A stretch of 64,000 nucleotides of DNA from Ochrobactrum sp. Marseille-Q0166 (GTDB taxonomy: Bacteria; Pseudomonadota; Alphaproteobacteria; Rhizobiales; Rhizobiaceae): contig NZ_JACJUO010000002.1 in assembly GCF_014397025.1 (NCBI RefSeq), positions 919,501 through 983,500 of the forward strand, in the 5' to 3' direction. Below are positions 63,512 to 64,000 of the stretch, in pieces; position 1 is the first letter of the stretch, and every line of letters begins with the position of its first letter. The notes under the pieces are model-generated. The model ran no database searches and had not been told where the DNA came from. It worked only from the letters and a program-made list of their open reading frames with translations. A program made the position numbers and the translations under genes.

Positions 63512-64000
63512 TCAGATCACTTCACGCACAAAGCGGCCGTGCCGCTTGCTGTATTGAACCACTGGAAGGGTGGCAGGCAGTTCATCTCGGGTCTCTGTCA
63601 GCAGCGTTTGCGCTTCTTTCAGAATAGCCTGAGTAATACGGGCAATATCCAGTTTATCAACCTCATCGATAGCGACCCAATTCAAATCCTGTAGTTCTCC
63701 ACCGGGAACAATTTTTTGGTTTGCCAGTTCTGGCAGGCTGTCACGGAATGCAATGAAGAAACGCGCATCAAACCGGCGAATATTTCCGGGCGGTGTTATT
63801 GCCCGTGCAAAATAGCGTAGTTCACCCAATGCAGGCAGTGCACCACCCTCAAAAAACGATAGCCAGTCTCTGTTTGCAGGAGCATTGTCATGGTTTAATG
63901 ACATCGTGCCACGCTCGGCTCTGCGAGCAAAACGAAGCCCGGTTTCTTCAAACGTTTCGCGGATAGCACAAAGTCCCAGCGCTCGAGCGCGCCGTTGTGA
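63512..64000 (-). CDS. NUDIX hydrolase (5' end beyond the window)
   Basis: The frame is open from 64000 to the stop at 63512. At its start it reads ALGLCAIRETFEETGLRFAR, containing the REtfEEtG part of the NUDIX box, so the ATG at 63904 is internal and the gene continues past the right edge. The C-terminal half (FARAITPPGNIRRFDARFFI, then WVAIDEVDKLDIARITQAIL) fits the NUDIX fold. It probably hydrolyses a nucleoside-diphosphate derivative or CoA ester. Confidence 0.85.
   Translation of the reverse strand, partial: SQRRARALGLCAIRETFEETGLRFARRAERGTMSLNHDNAPANRDWLSFFEGGALPALGELRYFARAITPPGNIRRFDARFFIAFRDSLPELANQKIVPGGELQDLNWVAIDEVDKLDIARITQAILKEAQTLLTETRDELPATLPVVQYSKRHGRFVREVI

Overview
The window reads as chromosomal DNA of an alphaproteobacterium of the Brucellaceae (an Ochrobactrum/Brucella-like organism). 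This is inferred from gene content: a DivK-PleD pair beside rpmG, DUF3572 and Rnk genes, many amino-acid ABC transporters, and dispersed palindromic intergenic repeats. No database search was possible, so family names rest on recognised motifs and remembered family sequences.

Layout. 1-804: 5' part of a glycine-rich surface protein (minus strand), switched out of frame by a tandem 11-bp repeat. 1316-4105: aconitase B of the long form. 4383-10988: GntR regulator, an Asp/Glu/hydantoin-type racemase and a complete branched-chain-type ABC transporter (livKHMGF). 11491-15568: a Cys/Met PLP enzyme, a DUF1643 protein and a Prc/Tsp periplasmic protease. 15683-24024: a probable amino-acid catabolic unit (Lrp regulator, polar amino-acid ABC importer, two paralogous Asp/Glu racemase-family proteins, a DadA-like oxidoreductase) with a divergent LysR regulator and a ThDP enzyme. 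24432-25361: glutaminase. 25404-29211: a class GN sortase with its single VIT-vWA target and a divergent XRE regulator.

29320-47984 is a surface-polysaccharide locus: rfbACBD (dTDP-L-rhamnose supply), glycosyltransferases including a 962-aa methyltransferase-GT4-GT2 protein, and a sugar epimerase. It is broken up by IS30, IS3, IS630 and a decayed IS407-type element, and its left edge holds the stub of an ABC ATPase gene. The glycosyltransferase genes look distinctly AT-rich, as expected of exchanged O-antigen DNA.

48989-56533 is a decayed prophage: NinB- and Bet-like recombination genes, a frame-damaged HNH nuclease, an unusual tRNA-like gene, tail-fibre fragments and a lysis cassette (GH19 endolysin, nested Rz/Rz1, DUF1515). 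It adjoins tRNA-Cys, a likely integration site. A second, nearly identical IS630 lies inside it, in opposite orientation to the first and about 9.4 kb away. 56894-64000 is core chromosome: dinB, rnk, a hidden lipoprotein frame without a normal start, DUF3572, divK-pleD, rpmG, an MFS transporter and a NUDIX hydrolase cut by the window edge.

The observations most worth following are the slippage-type switch in the glycine-rich surface gene, the sortase pair found with an XRE regulator instead of a two-component system, the multi-domain glycosyltransferases, the phage-borne tRNA-like gene, and several genes visible only by reading across frames or without a canonical start.
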